A stretch of DNA of 64,000 nt from Caldilineaceae bacterium (GTDB lineage Bacteria; Chloroflexota; Anaerolineae; Caldilineales; Caldilineaceae). The stretch lies in the NCBI GenBank assembly GCA_022824025.1, contig JAJEBF010000014.1:248001-312000 (forward strand), read 5' to 3'. Positions 25,674 through 34,689 of the stretch are shown here, one piece after another. The first letter of the stretch is position 1. Every line of letters begins with the position of its first letter. The notes under the pieces are model-generated. The model made no database searches and was not told where the DNA came from. It saw only the letters and a program-made list of their open reading frames with translations. The position numbers and the translations under genes were made by a program.

Positions 25674-27236
25674 CTACTGACGAACCAAGCCGAGCGCAAT
25701 CATCTGCAAGAGAAGGGGATGGCGATGGAGCGCTTCGTGCAATAGACTCTCGGCAACGAAGACGGCCCGCCGCGCCATTTCCAATTCACCGGCGCAATGA
25801 AACCATCCGGCCTGGGCAACCAGTCCCTGCCGGAACTGCCCGGAAAGTTCCTGGGGAACGTTCTCCGATACAACTGATCGCGCCAGCCCTGCCAGCTCCT
25901 CTAGCGGCAACTCGACTAACCTCCCGATTCCATTCGCTCCCTCATCACCAACTTCACTCTGGTTTCCTGTTTCTCCGGCCTCAACATTCATGTCCCCTAC
26001 AGTTAGAATCCAGTCGGCCATCGCCGGATGTTCCAGCAGCGATTTGACCTCCTCCCACAGTTTTTCCTTGCCTTCCTCCCACAACGCCTGGCCGGATGCC
26101 AGCAGGCCTGAAAGCCGCTCAGGAATCTCCCCTGACCGAAACCCAAAGATGAACGGGCTAAAAAGTGTGAATTCGTCCGGCAACGTTCTTGTCGATCCGC
26201 TCCAGTGGCTCTCCAGGCACCGCGCAAGGCTATACCTTGCGTATTCGTAAGGCGCCGTGACGAAGACCGCGCTCTCGCCGGGACCCACCGAGATCGACAT
26301 CAACCCACCCACCCGCCCTCTTGGGGGCAGCTGCGCGCGGTCCAAATTCTCTCCGCCAAAACAGCCTAGCACGCCCGCCGTCCGGTTGATGCGCAAACCC
26401 ACCAATCTGCACCTGTCTGCGGCGCCGTCTTCCAGAAACCAGAGGTGCTGAGTGCCCTGCAAATCGCTGGGGGAGATCAGCGCCCACCAGCGGTTCCCAT
26501 CCTCCGGTTCCCACTTCGCGCCCGAAAGCCGCAGCTTGCGCAGATGTCGATCTGCCTGCTGCGACAGTTCCGGCGCCAGGCTCGAACGAAGCGAATACAG
26601 CGCTGCCATGCTCCGCGCCGCAATTCCCCGCCCGCGCAGCGCCCCGAGACGTTCGAGCGCAACCTCCGCAACCGCGCGACGAGAATCAAAGGCGATCAGA
26701 CGCAGCAGTTCCGTCTGGTCCTTCTCGGCAAGCTGGCCAATCAGATCGAGAACCAGGAACGCGACGTCCGTATTCTCCTCGCGCATCTGTCTCACATATT
26801 CCACCAAAACATGCCTGTTGGCGCGCGCCTCTTCCACTGCCTCCCGCAAGCTCTGCATGACAACGAGACCCGGATCTTCCAGTCCGGCCATGAGACCAGC
26901 GGACACCTCCACCTGATGAAATCTCTCCAGTAGCATCGCGGCGTTCAAACGGGAAACCGTTGGGTTGTCCCTCCTGCCTGCTTCCCTCCGCAGCATTTCC
27001 ACCGTGTCCGGCCCCGACAGCAAAGCTGATAGCCGGCCCAGTCCACCCCGTAACTGGCTGCTGCCTGTGTCAAGGTGTCTGCGAATCGCCGACAGGACGA
27101 GCGGTCGCGCATATTCGCCGGCGATTCTTTGAATCTCCCGCTCCAATTCCGCCTCAGAAGAGGTTTCGCCCAACCCGGCGACGGCATCTTCCACGAGCCG
27201 TCTTTCCCGCAGTGTAGTAATCGTCTTCTTGCTCAT
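25674..27236 (-). CDS. HEAT/armadillo-like helical-repeat protein, function unknown
   Basis: From the ATG at 27236 the product has 520 residues (an in-frame start at 27266 would add ten). Residues 1-240 are a run of paired amphipathic helices reminiscent of HEAT repeats ('LLRLIAFDSRRAVAEVALERLGAL'); the middle ('WWALISPSDLQGTQHLWFLEDG' to 'GESAVFVTAPYEYARYSLARCL') is predicted mixed alpha/beta; the C-terminal 130 residues are helical again. No signal peptide, metal site or nucleotide motif is seen. A TATACT box stands only 6 nt before the ATG and there is no Shine-Dalgarno, so the mRNA may be leaderless. It is divergent from dnaX. Confidence 0.7.
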   Translation of the reverse strand: MSKKTITTLRERRLVEDAVAGLGETSSEAELEREIQRIAGEYARPLVLSAIRRHLDTGSSQLRGGLGRLSALLSGPDTVEMLRREAGRRDNPTVSRLNAAMLLERFHQVEVSAGLMAGLEDPGLVVMQSLREAVEEARANRHVLVEYVRQMREENTDVAFLVLDLIGQLAEKDQTELLRLIAFDSRRAVAEVALERLGALRGRGIAARSMAALYSLRSSLAPELSQQADRHLRKLRLSGAKWEPEDGNRWWALISPSDLQGTQHLWFLEDGAADRCRLVGLRINRTAGVLGCFGGENLDRAQLPPRGRVGGLMSISVGPGESAVFVTAPYEYARYSLARCLESHWSGSTRTLPDEFTLFSPFIFGFRSGEIPERLSGLLASGQALWEEGKEKLWEEVKSLLEHPAMADWILTVGDMNVEAGETGNQSEVGDEGANGIGRLVELPLEELAGLARSVVSENVPQELSGQFRQGLVAQAGWFHCAGELEMARRAVFVAESLLHEALHRHPLLLQMIALGLVRQ

Positions 27237-27375
27237 AACTGAAGTATACCACGACGAAAATATCACTTTCGTTTGCTTCTCCTATGGCCCGGTGGTAGAC
27301 TGATTCGCGACGACGGATGCAGCCCTCCTTGGGCGCGCATGCCCCCGCGTCCCCGAGTCCAGGAGCGAATCAACA

Positions 27376-29007
27376 ATGGCCCAGGCGCTGTACCGCAAGT
27401 GGCGCAGCCAAACCTTCGAAGAGGTCGTCGGGCAGGAGCATGTGACGACCACCCTGCTCAACGCACTGCGCGAAGGCCGCGTCGCTCACGCCTACCTGTT
27501 TGCCGGCCCGCGTGGAACCGGCAAAACATCCACCGCCAGAATCCTGGCCAAGGCTCTGAACTGCACAGACAAGGAGCGGCAGCCCTGCAACAGATGCAGC
27601 CACTGCGTTGCCATCAACGAAGGCCGAATGTTGGACTTGATCGAAATCGACGCTGCCAGCAACAACAGCGTCGACGACGTGCGTGAGCTGAGAGACAAGG
27701 TCGGCTTCCAACCCAGCGAATCCCGCTACAAAGTCTACATCATTGACGAAGTCCATATGCTCAGCGCCAGCGCTTTCAACGCCCTCCTCAAAACGCTGGA
27801 AGAACCCCCTCCCTATGCACGTTTTGTCCTCGCGACGACCGAACCCCATCGCATTCCCGCAACCGTTCTCAGCCGTTGCCAGCGTTTCGATTTCCGCCGC
27901 ATTCCTATCTCCGAAATCGCCGCGCATTTGACCAAAATCGCCGCAGAGGAGGGATTTGCTGTCCAGGAAGCGGCCGTTTTCGCCATCGCCCGCAGCGCGC
28001 AAGGATGTATGAGAGATGCGGTCAGCTTGCTCGACCAGATGACAAGTTACGGCGCCTCCGCGACCAACGGAGACAGCCCGGCTATCTCTTTGGAACAAGT
28101 GCAACAGGTGCTGGGGAGCGTTGCAAGCGCCACCGTTGCCGATTTTGTCAACGCGATCGCAGACAAGGACGTGTCCGCCGGTCTGCAACTGATCCACGAC
28201 CTCCTCCTGCTCGGCGCAAACCTGAACGAGTTTCTGGCCCAGGTGGTCGAACACCTCCGCGGCGTGATGCTCGTGCAGATGGTCGGGAGCGGCGAACTGC
28301 TCGAGGACCGCGATCCCGATACGATTCAGACAATGAAGGTACAGGCAAAGAAGATCGCCAATCCGGATACGCTCCGGGCGATCAAACGTCTCAGCGCCGC
28401 CGCGGCCGATCTGAAAGGAGGGTTCCAGCCCCAGCTCCCAGTGGAACTGGCTCTGGTCGAACTCATTCAAGGTGTGCCGCAACCTGCCCCCGCGACCAGC
28501 CAGGCCCAACTGCCTCAGCAGCCGGAAACGTCCTCTCCAGCTGCGCCCGCAAAAGGCGCCCCTACGCCCGTCTCAAAGGTTATCAAGGACCACGGCGTTG
28601 AACAGTCCCCCGAAGCGCCTTTGGATGCTGAGGCAATGGAGGAACTGAGGGGCCGTTGGGCAGAATTCCTTGGAACCGTCCGCGAGCGCTGCGGCATGAA
28701 AGAACAAGCCTCTTTGCGCTCAATTCGGGATCTTGCAATCGGTACTGATTCCGTTGCCATCGCCTTTGGCAAAAATCAGTTCGCCCAAAACGTCATCTCC
28801 GAGGCCCGAACGAAAGACGCAATCACCGGAATCCTGGCCGAATTCCTGGGCCGGCAGATCACCCTGATCTGCCAGAGCGGCGAAAAAGCCTCGATTCCGC
28901 TCACGCGGGGCCAGGCCGTCGAGGAGTCCCATGCCAATGGCCCGGATCCTCTGGTCGAATACGCGGTATCGGAATTGGGCGCCAAAGTAACCGACGGCCA
29001 GCCTTAG
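27376..29007 (+). CDS. dnaX: DNA polymerase III gamma/tau subunit
   Basis: The 543-residue clamp-loader subunit has Walker A G44-P-R-G-T-G-K-T51, the zinc cysteines C63, C71, C74 and C77, Walker B 'IIDEVHML' and the SRC motif in 'VLSRCQRF'. After the AAA+ and collar domains (to about residue 370) comes a Pro/Ala/Gln-rich linker and a C-terminal domain that may correspond to the tau-specific part. DnaX organises the replisome and loads the sliding clamp. It leads the dnaX-ybaB-recR cluster, a very common bacterial order. Confidence 0.96.
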   Translation: MAQALYRKWRSQTFEEVVGQEHVTTTLLNALREGRVAHAYLFAGPRGTGKTSTARILAKALNCTDKERQPCNRCSHCVAINEGRMLDLIEIDAASNNSVDDVRELRDKVGFQPSESRYKVYIIDEVHMLSASAFNALLKTLEEPPPYARFVLATTEPHRIPATVLSRCQRFDFRRIPISEIAAHLTKIAAEEGFAVQEAAVFAIARSAQGCMRDAVSLLDQMTSYGASATNGDSPAISLEQVQQVLGSVASATVADFVNAIADKDVSAGLQLIHDLLLLGANLNEFLAQVVEHLRGVMLVQMVGSGELLEDRDPDTIQTMKVQAKKIANPDTLRAIKRLSAAAADLKGGFQPQLPVELALVELIQGVPQPAPATSQAQLPQQPETSSPAAPAKGAPTPVSKVIKDHGVEQSPEAPLDAEAMEELRGRWAEFLGTVRERCGMKEQASLRSIRDLAIGTDSVAIAFGKNQFAQNVISEARTKDAITGILAEFLGRQITLICQSGEKASIPLTRGQAVEESHANGPDPLVEYAVSELGAKVTDGQP

Positions 29008-29057
29008 TTGTCAGAACCAAAGCCGTCACAACTCAATCTGAATCCGGAGCAAAATCA

Positions 29058-29465
29058 ATGGCCAAAAAGAGACGAAATCGCAGAACAAGAAGTGGGAAAA
29101 ACCCCTTTGGCGGCGGCGCGCCCGGCGCCCCTGCAGGCGGCGCGATAGGCGGCGGCATGGGGGGTGACCTTGCCGCCCGCGTCCGCAAAATGCAGGGCGA
29201 CATGGAAAAGGCCCAGGAGGATCTGGCTGAAGAAGTGGTGACAGGCACTGCCGGCGGTGGCATGGTCGAAGTAGATATGGATGGCCATCAAACCCTGCGC
29301 GCGCTTCGAATCAAGCCCGAAGTGGTCGACCCCGATGACGTGGAAATGCTTGAAGACCTTCTCATGGCAGCGATCGGCGACGCCGCGGAAAAAGTGAAGT
29401 CTCTGACCGAAGAGCGAATGGGAGGCTTCGCCGACGGCCTCAACATCCCAGGTCTGGGATTCTGA
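29058..29465 (+). CDS. YbaB/EbfC-family nucleoid-associated protein
   Basis: The 135-residue product has the YbaB core in residues about 38-130 ('VRKMQGDMEKAQEDLAEEVV', 'GGGMVEVDMDGHQTLRALRIKPEVVDPDD', 'EDLLMAAIGDAAEKVKSL'). YbaB proteins form dimers that bind DNA with little sequence preference. The first 37 residues are a Gly/Ala/Arg-rich extension absent from typical 100-110-residue family members and may add nonspecific nucleic-acid contacts. It stands 50 nt after dnaX and 137 nt before recR. Confidence 0.93.
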   Translation: MAKKRRNRRTRSGKNPFGGGAPGAPAGGAIGGGMGGDLAARVRKMQGDMEKAQEDLAEEVVTGTAGGGMVEVDMDGHQTLRALRIKPEVVDPDDVEMLEDLLMAAIGDAAEKVKSLTEERMGGFADGLNIPGLGF

Positions 29466-29602
29466 CATTCCAACGGACCCACCAGGCCGCATGAAAAGGT
29501 CGGCGAACTGACCCAATACGTGCGCTGTCGCTTTCTGCAAGGATCCAATCCATGACGCTCCCCAGTTGGAACGCGACAGCGGAAACGCATTAGGACCGCC
29601 AA

Positions 29603-30229
29603 ATGGCCCCGCTGGCACAACCTGTCTCCAACCTGATCGACGCCTTCAGCCGTCTACCCGGCATCGGGCCCAAATCCGCATCGCGCCTTGCCTATTTCCT
29701 TCTGCGCAGCGACGAGGAAATCGCCCTCTCCCTGGCAGCCGCTCTGCAGGAACTCAAAGCCGCAACCCTTTTCTGCGGCCTCTGTCACAACATCGCCGAC
29801 AGAGACCCTTGCGCCATCTGCGACAACGAACAACGAGATCGCTCCATCATCTGCGTCGTCGAAGAACCGCTCGACGTCCAGGCCATCGAGCGGACCGGCT
29901 CCTACCAAGGGCTGTACCACGTGCTGCACGGCGCAATCTCCCCCGTCGAAGGAATCGGTCCCGACGACCTCAAGCTCCGGGAACTGTTGGATCGACTTCA
30001 ACCAGCCCGTCCGGGAGAAGAAGACGGTTCCCAGATGCCCAGGGAACTGCTCGTCGCGACCAACCCGAACCTCGAAGGCGAAGCGACCGCCATGTACATT
30101 GCCAGACTCATCAAACCCCTGGGTCTGCGCGTTACCCGGCTCGCTCGCGGCCTTCCCACCGGCGGCGATCTCGAATATGCCGACGAAATGACGCTGAGCA
30201 ACGCCCTCGCCGGGCGCTTGGAAATGTGA
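29603..30229 (+). CDS. recR: Recombination mediator RecR
   Basis: The 208-residue RecR has the N-terminal helix-hairpin-helix ('[20 protein letters not shown]'), the four-cysteine zinc site C58, C61, C70 and C73, and a Toprim domain ('[39 protein letters not shown]'). It works with RecO/RecF to load RecA at gaps. Length and motif order are standard. It ends 40 nt before the mutase gene, so the replication-repair cluster runs into the acyl-CoA genes. Confidence 0.96.
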   Translation: MAPLAQPVSNLIDAFSRLPGIGPKSASRLAYFLLRSDEEIALSLAAALQELKAATLFCGLCHNIADRDPCAICDNEQRDRSIICVVEEPLDVQAIERTGSYQGLYHVLHGAISPVEGIGPDDLKLRELLDRLQPARPGEEDGSQMPRELLVATNPNLEGEATAMYIARLIKPLGLRVTRLARGLPTGGDLEYADEMTLSNALAGRLEM

Positions 30230-30269
30230 CCCCCTCCAGCAGCGTTTCACGCCAACAAGGTGTACCCAG

Positions 30270-32006
30270 ATGGCCGAGATAATTGGCAATCCACAAGCCA
30301 GCCGCCTGCGCACGCGCCATGCATCAAGGAAACTCTCTGCCCTGAAACGCGCCTGGCAGACAAGTACGCTGGACCCCGCGGTGAAAAGGTTCCCTGAACG
30401 ACAGGAACGGTTTACCACCAGCAGCCCCTCCATTGTCATTCAACCCCTCTATACGCCCGACGATGCGCCCTCCTCTGACGAAGCCGCCGAAGAATACGCG
30501 CAGAAACTCGGCTTCCCCGGCGAGTTTCCCTTCACGCGCGGCGTGCAGCCCAACATGTATCGCGGACGCCTGTGGACCATGCGCCAGTATGCCGGCTTCG
30601 GCTCCGCAGAGGAGAGCAACCAGCGCTATCACTACCTGATCAAACAGGGACAGACCGGTATCTCCGTTGCCTTCGACCTCCCCACCCAGATCGGCTACGA
30701 CGCCGACCACGATCTGGCCCTGGGTGAAGTGGGCAAGGTCGGCGTCTCAATCAGCAGTCTGCAGGACATGCGCACGCTTCTCCACGGCATTCCCCTGGAC
30801 AAAGTCAGTATAAGCATGACCATCAACGCGCCTGCCTCAATTCTGCTGGCAATGGTGATTGCCGTCGCCAAAGAACAGGGCGTATCGCTGGACAAACTCC
30901 GCGGCACCGTTCAAAATGACATCCTCAAGGAATACATCGCCCGCGGCACCTATATCTTTCCGCCCGCGCCCTCGATGCGGTTGACGACCGACCTGGTACG
31001 CCACTGCGCCAGCTGCCTGCCCCGCTGGAACACCATCTCCATCAGCGGCTACCATATTCGAGAAGCCGGAAGCACAGCCGTTCAGGAGGTGGCTTTTACC
31101 CTCGCCAACGCCGTCGAATATGTGCAACAAGCGGTCAACGCTGGTCTCGACGTTGACCACTTCGCTTCGCAAATCAGTTTCTTTTTCAATGCGCACAATG
31201 ACTTTCTCGAAGAGGTCGCCAAATTCCGCGCGGCCCGCCGGCTGTGGGCAAAAATTATGCGCCAACGGTTCAAAGCCGCTGACCCAAAGAGCTGCCGGCT
31301 TCGCTTTCATGCCCAGACAGGCGGCAGCACGTTGACCACCCAACAGCCCGATAACAACATCGTCCGCGTCACCGTTCAAGCCTTGGCCGCCGTACTCGGC
31401 GGCGCTCAGAGCTTGCACACCAATTCAAAGGACGAAGCACTGGCATTGCCCACCGAAAAGGCCGTTGAAACTGCGCTGCGCACTCAGCAGATTCTCGCAG
31501 CAGAAAGCGGCGTGGGCAATGTCGTCGATCCACTTGGCGGCAGCTTCTACGTCGAATGGCTCACCGACGAGATCGAACGACAGGCGTCCGAATACATCGA
31601 ACGCGTCGACGAAATGGGAGGCGCCCTGCAAGCCGTCGCAGACGGGTTCGTCCAGCGTGAGATTCAAGACTCCGCCTACGCAACCATGCGGGCCATCGAG
31701 AGTGGCGCGCAAACCGTCGTTGGCGTCAACAAATACCGCAGCGGCGCCTCGCCCGCCGAAGAAACCCTGCGCGTTGACGAAGCCGTACAGAAAGAGCGGG
31801 TCACCGCGCTGGCCGCCCTGCGCTCGAACCGTGACCAGGACAGGGCAGACGCAAGCCTCCGGCGAATCTCACAAGCCGCCCGTACTACCAACGAGCCGCT
31901 GATGCCGCTTTTTATTGACGCGGTGGAATGCGAGGCCACCGTCGGCGAAATCTGCGATGCTCTCAGAACCGAATTCGGCGAATATCAGCCTTCCAGTTGG
32001 GTCTGA
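30270..32006 (+). CDS. Methylmalonyl-CoA mutase, catalytic large subunit (no B12-binding domain)
   Basis: The 578-residue product is the TIM-barrel catalytic part of acyl-CoA mutases: '[32 protein letters not shown]', '[14 protein letters not shown]', '[11 protein letters not shown]', '[13 protein letters not shown]' and '[13 protein letters not shown]'. The Tyr in NMY and the Arg in ARGTYIFPP fit methylmalonyl- rather than isobutyryl-CoA mutases. The C-terminal B12 domain (DxHxxG) is missing, so a separate small subunit must exist elsewhere. The enzyme converts methylmalonyl-CoA to succinyl-CoA. Its stop overlaps the thioesterase ATG (TGATG), and the epimerase lies 885 nt downstream, supporting a propionyl-CoA pathway role. 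Confidence 0.9.
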   Translation: MAEIIGNPQASRLRTRHASRKLSALKRAWQTSTLDPAVKRFPERQERFTTSSPSIVIQPLYTPDDAPSSDEAAEEYAQKLGFPGEFPFTRGVQPNMYRGRLWTMRQYAGFGSAEESNQRYHYLIKQGQTGISVAFDLPTQIGYDADHDLALGEVGKVGVSISSLQDMRTLLHGIPLDKVSISMTINAPASILLAMVIAVAKEQGVSLDKLRGTVQNDILKEYIARGTYIFPPAPSMRLTTDLVRHCASCLPRWNTISISGYHIREAGSTAVQEVAFTLANAVEYVQQAVNAGLDVDHFASQISFFFNAHNDFLEEVAKFRAARRLWAKIMRQRFKAADPKSCRLRFHAQTGGSTLTTQQPDNNIVRVTVQALAAVLGGAQSLHTNSKDEALALPTEKAVETALRTQQILAAESGVGNVVDPLGGSFYVEWLTDEIERQASEYIERVDEMGGALQAVADGFVQREIQDSAYATMRAIESGAQTVVGVNKYRSGASPAEETLRVDEAVQKERVTALAALRSNRDQDRADASLRRISQAARTTNEPLMPLFIDAVECEATVGEICDALRTEFGEYQPSSWV

Positions 32007-32500
32007 TGCAGAAACAACCTGGTAGCTCCTACTGCTTTGTCTGCGGAGTGGAAAACGTTGCCGGCGTGAGAGTGAGATTCTACGAAACCTTCGCCGCGGA
32101 TGGAACCGCCGAAATCCTTGCCCGTTTCACAGCACGGGCCTGCCACCAGGGCTACCCCGGGCGAATGCACGGCGGCGTCCTCACCGGCATCCTCGACGAG
32201 ACCATCGCCCGTACCGTCCACTACGGGTCCGGAGAACGCGTGGAAAGATGGGGAATTACCGCCGAGTTGACAACCCGCTTTCTCCTTCCAGTGCCCTTGG
32301 AAACAGAACTCTCCGCCCGCGGACGTATGCTCACGCAAAATCGACGCATGTTTACCGGCAGCGCCGAAATCCTTCTTCCCGACAGCGCCGTCGCGGTTCG
32401 CGCCGAGGGGAAATTCCTCAAACTGCCCTTGAGCGCCATCTCCGGGCAAGACGCAGACCTGCCAGGTTGGAAAATCTACCCCGACCGCGACGAAGACTGA
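32006..32500 (+). CDS. PaaI-type hotdog-fold thioesterase
   Basis: A 164-residue hotdog protein. The motif 'MHGGVLTGILDETIARTVHY' (about residues 55-74) holds the HGG...DE catalytic pattern, and 'LTTRFLLPVPLETELSARG' is the usual central strand pair. The N-terminus 'SYCFVCGVENVAG' has a CxxC pair seen in a subgroup of PaaI-like proteins. Such enzymes hydrolyse acyl-CoA thioesters, often as a release valve for stalled intermediates. The ATG shares a base with the mutase stop, so translation is coupled; it may recycle CoA from the mutase pathway. The frame is open to 31928 but the overlap start is the natural one. Confidence 0.87.
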   Translation: MQKQPGSSYCFVCGVENVAGVRVRFYETFAADGTAEILARFTARACHQGYPGRMHGGVLTGILDETIARTVHYGSGERVERWGITAELTTRFLLPVPLETELSARGRMLTQNRRMFTGSAEILLPDSAVAVRAEGKFLKLPLSAISGQDADLPGWKIYPDRDED

Positions 32501-32890
32501 ATCACCGCCCCGCGTCCTCCTGTGGCGCATTGAAGAGCCGCTGGAAGGAGCCCGCCGCGCTCTGTTGGCGCCCCTCCTTGTGGGCGCACTCTACGTCGCT
32601 CCCCCGTATGCCCGTTCCGCGGCTACAGGACGTCCAGTCACCCGCTGCCCACAGAGCGCGCCAAACCATTTCTCTGCCGTTCCGCCCCCAATCCGGACTG
32701 TGTCCCATGACGGTCCCCGTTAAACATAAGGCCCCGTTCGCTGTACAATAGGACTTGACGACTTGCCGCTCGAAAAGCGAAGTCTCTTTACGTTTTCCGC
32801 CCAGAGACGATCTCAGATCTGGGCACCCTAACGAGAAATATCCAGCCCCGCTGCCTTGGAATGGCGCCGGCCTGAATCCAGGAGAATACA
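32501..32890. other. Intergenic region with candidate promoter ahead of the epimerase gene
   Basis: No gene is supported in these 390 bp. TTAAAC (32720-32725) and TACAAT (32744-32749), 18 bp apart on the plus strand, could start an epimerase-TPR transcript. Near 32575-32590 a short 'CTTGTGGGCGC' block echoes the dispersed repeats at 34.3 and 36.6 kb. Confidence 0.4.
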
Positions 32891-33316
32891 GTGCGCTTAA
32901 CCGACGCCAAGATCGACCACGTCGGCATCGTTGTCCACGACCTGGACGACGCGCTCGCAACTTACCGTGACGCCCTCGGATTCCGCCTCCTCGAGCGCCT
33001 CAGCGCCCCCGACCACGGCGTCCAAATCGCCTTTCTCGACGCCGGATCCGGCACGATTGAGCTGCTCTCCCCTACGGATTGCGATAGCGGTACCGCTCGC
33101 TTCCTTGCGCGGCGGGGCGAAGGCGCCCACCATATCTGCTTTGCCGTGCCCGACATCAGGCGCGCCCTGGAGGAGCTGCACAGCCAGGGCCTCCGCCTGA
33201 TCGACGAAACGCCCCGCCGCGGCGTCCACGGGCTCATCGCCTTCGTTCATCCCCAAGCCGCACACGGTGTGATGATTGAACTGCTGCAAAAGGATGGGGC
33301 ACACCGCCGAGAATGA
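32891..33316 (+). CDS. mce: Methylmalonyl-CoA epimerase
   Basis: The 141-residue glyoxalase-fold protein begins at GTG, with AGGAG 6 nt upstream. Landmarks are 'KIDHVGIVVHDLDDALATYRDALGF' (metal His in DHVGI), 'IELLSPTDCDSGTARFLARRGEGAHHICFAV' and the final 'VMIELLQKDG' glutamate. It interconverts the (2S) and (2R) forms of methylmalonyl-CoA, feeding the mutase encoded upstream. Its stop overlaps the next gene by 4 nt (ATGA). Confidence 0.93.
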   Translation: MRLTDAKIDHVGIVVHDLDDALATYRDALGFRLLERLSAPDHGVQIAFLDAGSGTIELLSPTDCDSGTARFLARRGEGAHHICFAVPDIRRALEELHSQGLRLIDETPRRGVHGLIAFVHPQAAHGVMIELLQKDGAHRRE

Positions 33317-34125
33317 CTCGACCCCCTTTCGGCCAACCACCCAAGGTCGAGACGCAACTTTCCCACTGGAATGACGTTATCGACAGTCGCTTGGCCGACA
33401 ACCGCCCCGATGACGCCGTCCCCCTGATTCGCGTCATCCTCAAATCCCTGCCCCGCCACCTCTCCACATACTTCCGCTTTCTCCAGGTCATCTGGCTGAC
33501 ACGCCGCTGGCAGGAAGGCCAGGACTGGGCCCTGCGCCTCCTGAACGCAGACCCCGGCAGCGAGCTCGCCTGGGCTGTGCTCGCAAGGGGGGCCGAATCC
33601 GAGGGCAACCTGACGCTGGCCCAGCGCTATTGGACTCTCGCGCTTGAAAACGCCCCCTACAACCGTCCCATTCGGCAAGGCCTTTCCCGCACGCTCCTGC
33701 GCCAGAAGCGGCCGCTTATGCTCACGCGGCCCGCGCTGGCCACCCTCTATCGCATGGGCGGACGCTGGCAGAAGGCCATCCGGGTGTACGAGGAACTGAC
33801 CGGCGAGGAGCCGGGCCGCCTGGACTTTCAGTGCAACCTGCTCGAAGCGGCCTGGCATAGTGGACAAACCGATTCGGCTCTCCAACAAGCGCGCTTCCTG
33901 GTCTCTCTGAATCCCAGCCTGCTGCTGGGCTGGGTCGTATCCAACCGGATCGGTGATGCTGACGATCGCGCCCTGGCAAAAGCCCCTCTCGTTGCCATGG
34001 ACCCCGACGGTGAGTACGCCATCACTCGCTTCGCCGACAGAAATGCCTCGGTTCAACCGTCCAGCATCTCCGTCACGCCAGAGGACGCGCAACAACTTCG
34101 CGCCCTCACAGATTCCACGAAATGA
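33313..34125 (+). CDS. TPR-like helical-repeat protein
   Basis: The 270-residue product overlaps the epimerase stop by 4 nt. Residues about 20-220 form TPR-like helix pairs ('AWAVLARGAESEGNLTLAQRYWTLALENAP', 'ATLYRMGGRWQKAIRVYEELTGEEP'). No signal peptide or enzyme motif is present. Translational coupling to mce might be chance or point to a scaffold role; no function can be assigned. It ends the operon, since the next 560 nt carry no gene. Confidence 0.75.
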   Translation: MTRPPFGQPPKVETQLSHWNDVIDSRLADNRPDDAVPLIRVILKSLPRHLSTYFRFLQVIWLTRRWQEGQDWALRLLNADPGSELAWAVLARGAESEGNLTLAQRYWTLALENAPYNRPIRQGLSRTLLRQKRPLMLTRPALATLYRMGGRWQKAIRVYEELTGEEPGRLDFQCNLLEAAWHSGQTDSALQQARFLVSLNPSLLLGWVVSNRIGDADDRALAKAPLVAMDPDGEYAITRFADRNASVQPSSISVTPEDAQQLRALTDSTK

Positions 34126-34527
34126 CGCGCAGAGCAGAGAAATTCCGGCCCGCGCCAAAGCCATTCACACATCATGAGGGCCCCAGTTCGCCCCATGCGC
34201 CCTTCCCCCACCTCTCTCTTACGGCCATCGCCCGCCCGTCCCCTTCACCCCTCCCATACTTCGCAAATACCCTGTAGGGGCGCCCTATGTGGGCGCCCAA
34301 GCCCCTCAGCACAGAAACCAGCCCCAATCAGAGACGCCAACACCTCCCTTGCGCCCTTCCTCCGCAATTCCTTTGCCCTTCTCCGCGCCCCTCCGTGTCC
34401 CTCCGTGGATCAAATGGGTGTTGCCGTTCGCCTCATCCCCCTAATCCCAAAAAATCCCCCAAATCCCCTTTCTGACAAAGTCCGTGTCTCAAATCCCCGT
34501 CCAGACAAAATCCCCGTTCTGGACCGC
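34126..34527. repeat. Pyrimidine-rich intergenic repeat, copy A
   Basis: From 34289 this gene-free stretch closely resembles 36600-36785: both open with GTGGGCGCCCAA, share a 21-nt identical block (34324-34344 here, 36636-36656 there), then continue with 'CTCCGTG...GATCAAA...GTGTTGCC' and runs of ATCCCCC. The plus strand is strongly C/T-biased with 'CCCTGTAGGGG' at 34269-34280. No ORF shows coding character. The family also appears at 52.8 kb and, in short form, at 63.8 kb. Confidence 0.7.
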
Positions 34528-34569
34528 GCCCCACATCATGATTTTCTTGTCAAAAGAGTTGGCCTGCGG

Positions 34570-34655
34570 TAGGCTGCAGGAAGAATCGCGCGGCTGAATC
34601 TGTGACCGCCCCGCAGTCACGGTAGAGGGCAGTGCCACGCCAGCCGCGCCTTGGT
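34570..34655 (+). ncRNA. Structured 5' leader of the NDK-like gene, possible cobalamin-riboswitch relative
   Basis: GCGCGGCTG (34588-34596) and CAGCCGCGC (34641-34649) form a perfect 9-bp outer stem. Inside, GTGAC (34602-34606) pairs with GTCAC (34616-34620) around a loop CGCCCCGCA, followed by a short GGC/GCC hairpin. The order GGAA, GG(C)TGAATC, GCCCCGCA and a late CAGTGCCAC recalls parts of cobalamin riboswitches, but the GGGAA/GGTG spacing is off and the 3' half is short. It ends 40 nt before the GTG. The hairpins are direct observation; the riboswitch relation is a guess. Confidence 0.35.
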
Positions 34656-34689
34656 TACAAATTATTAGGTTGCGCTAAAGGAGCGAATT

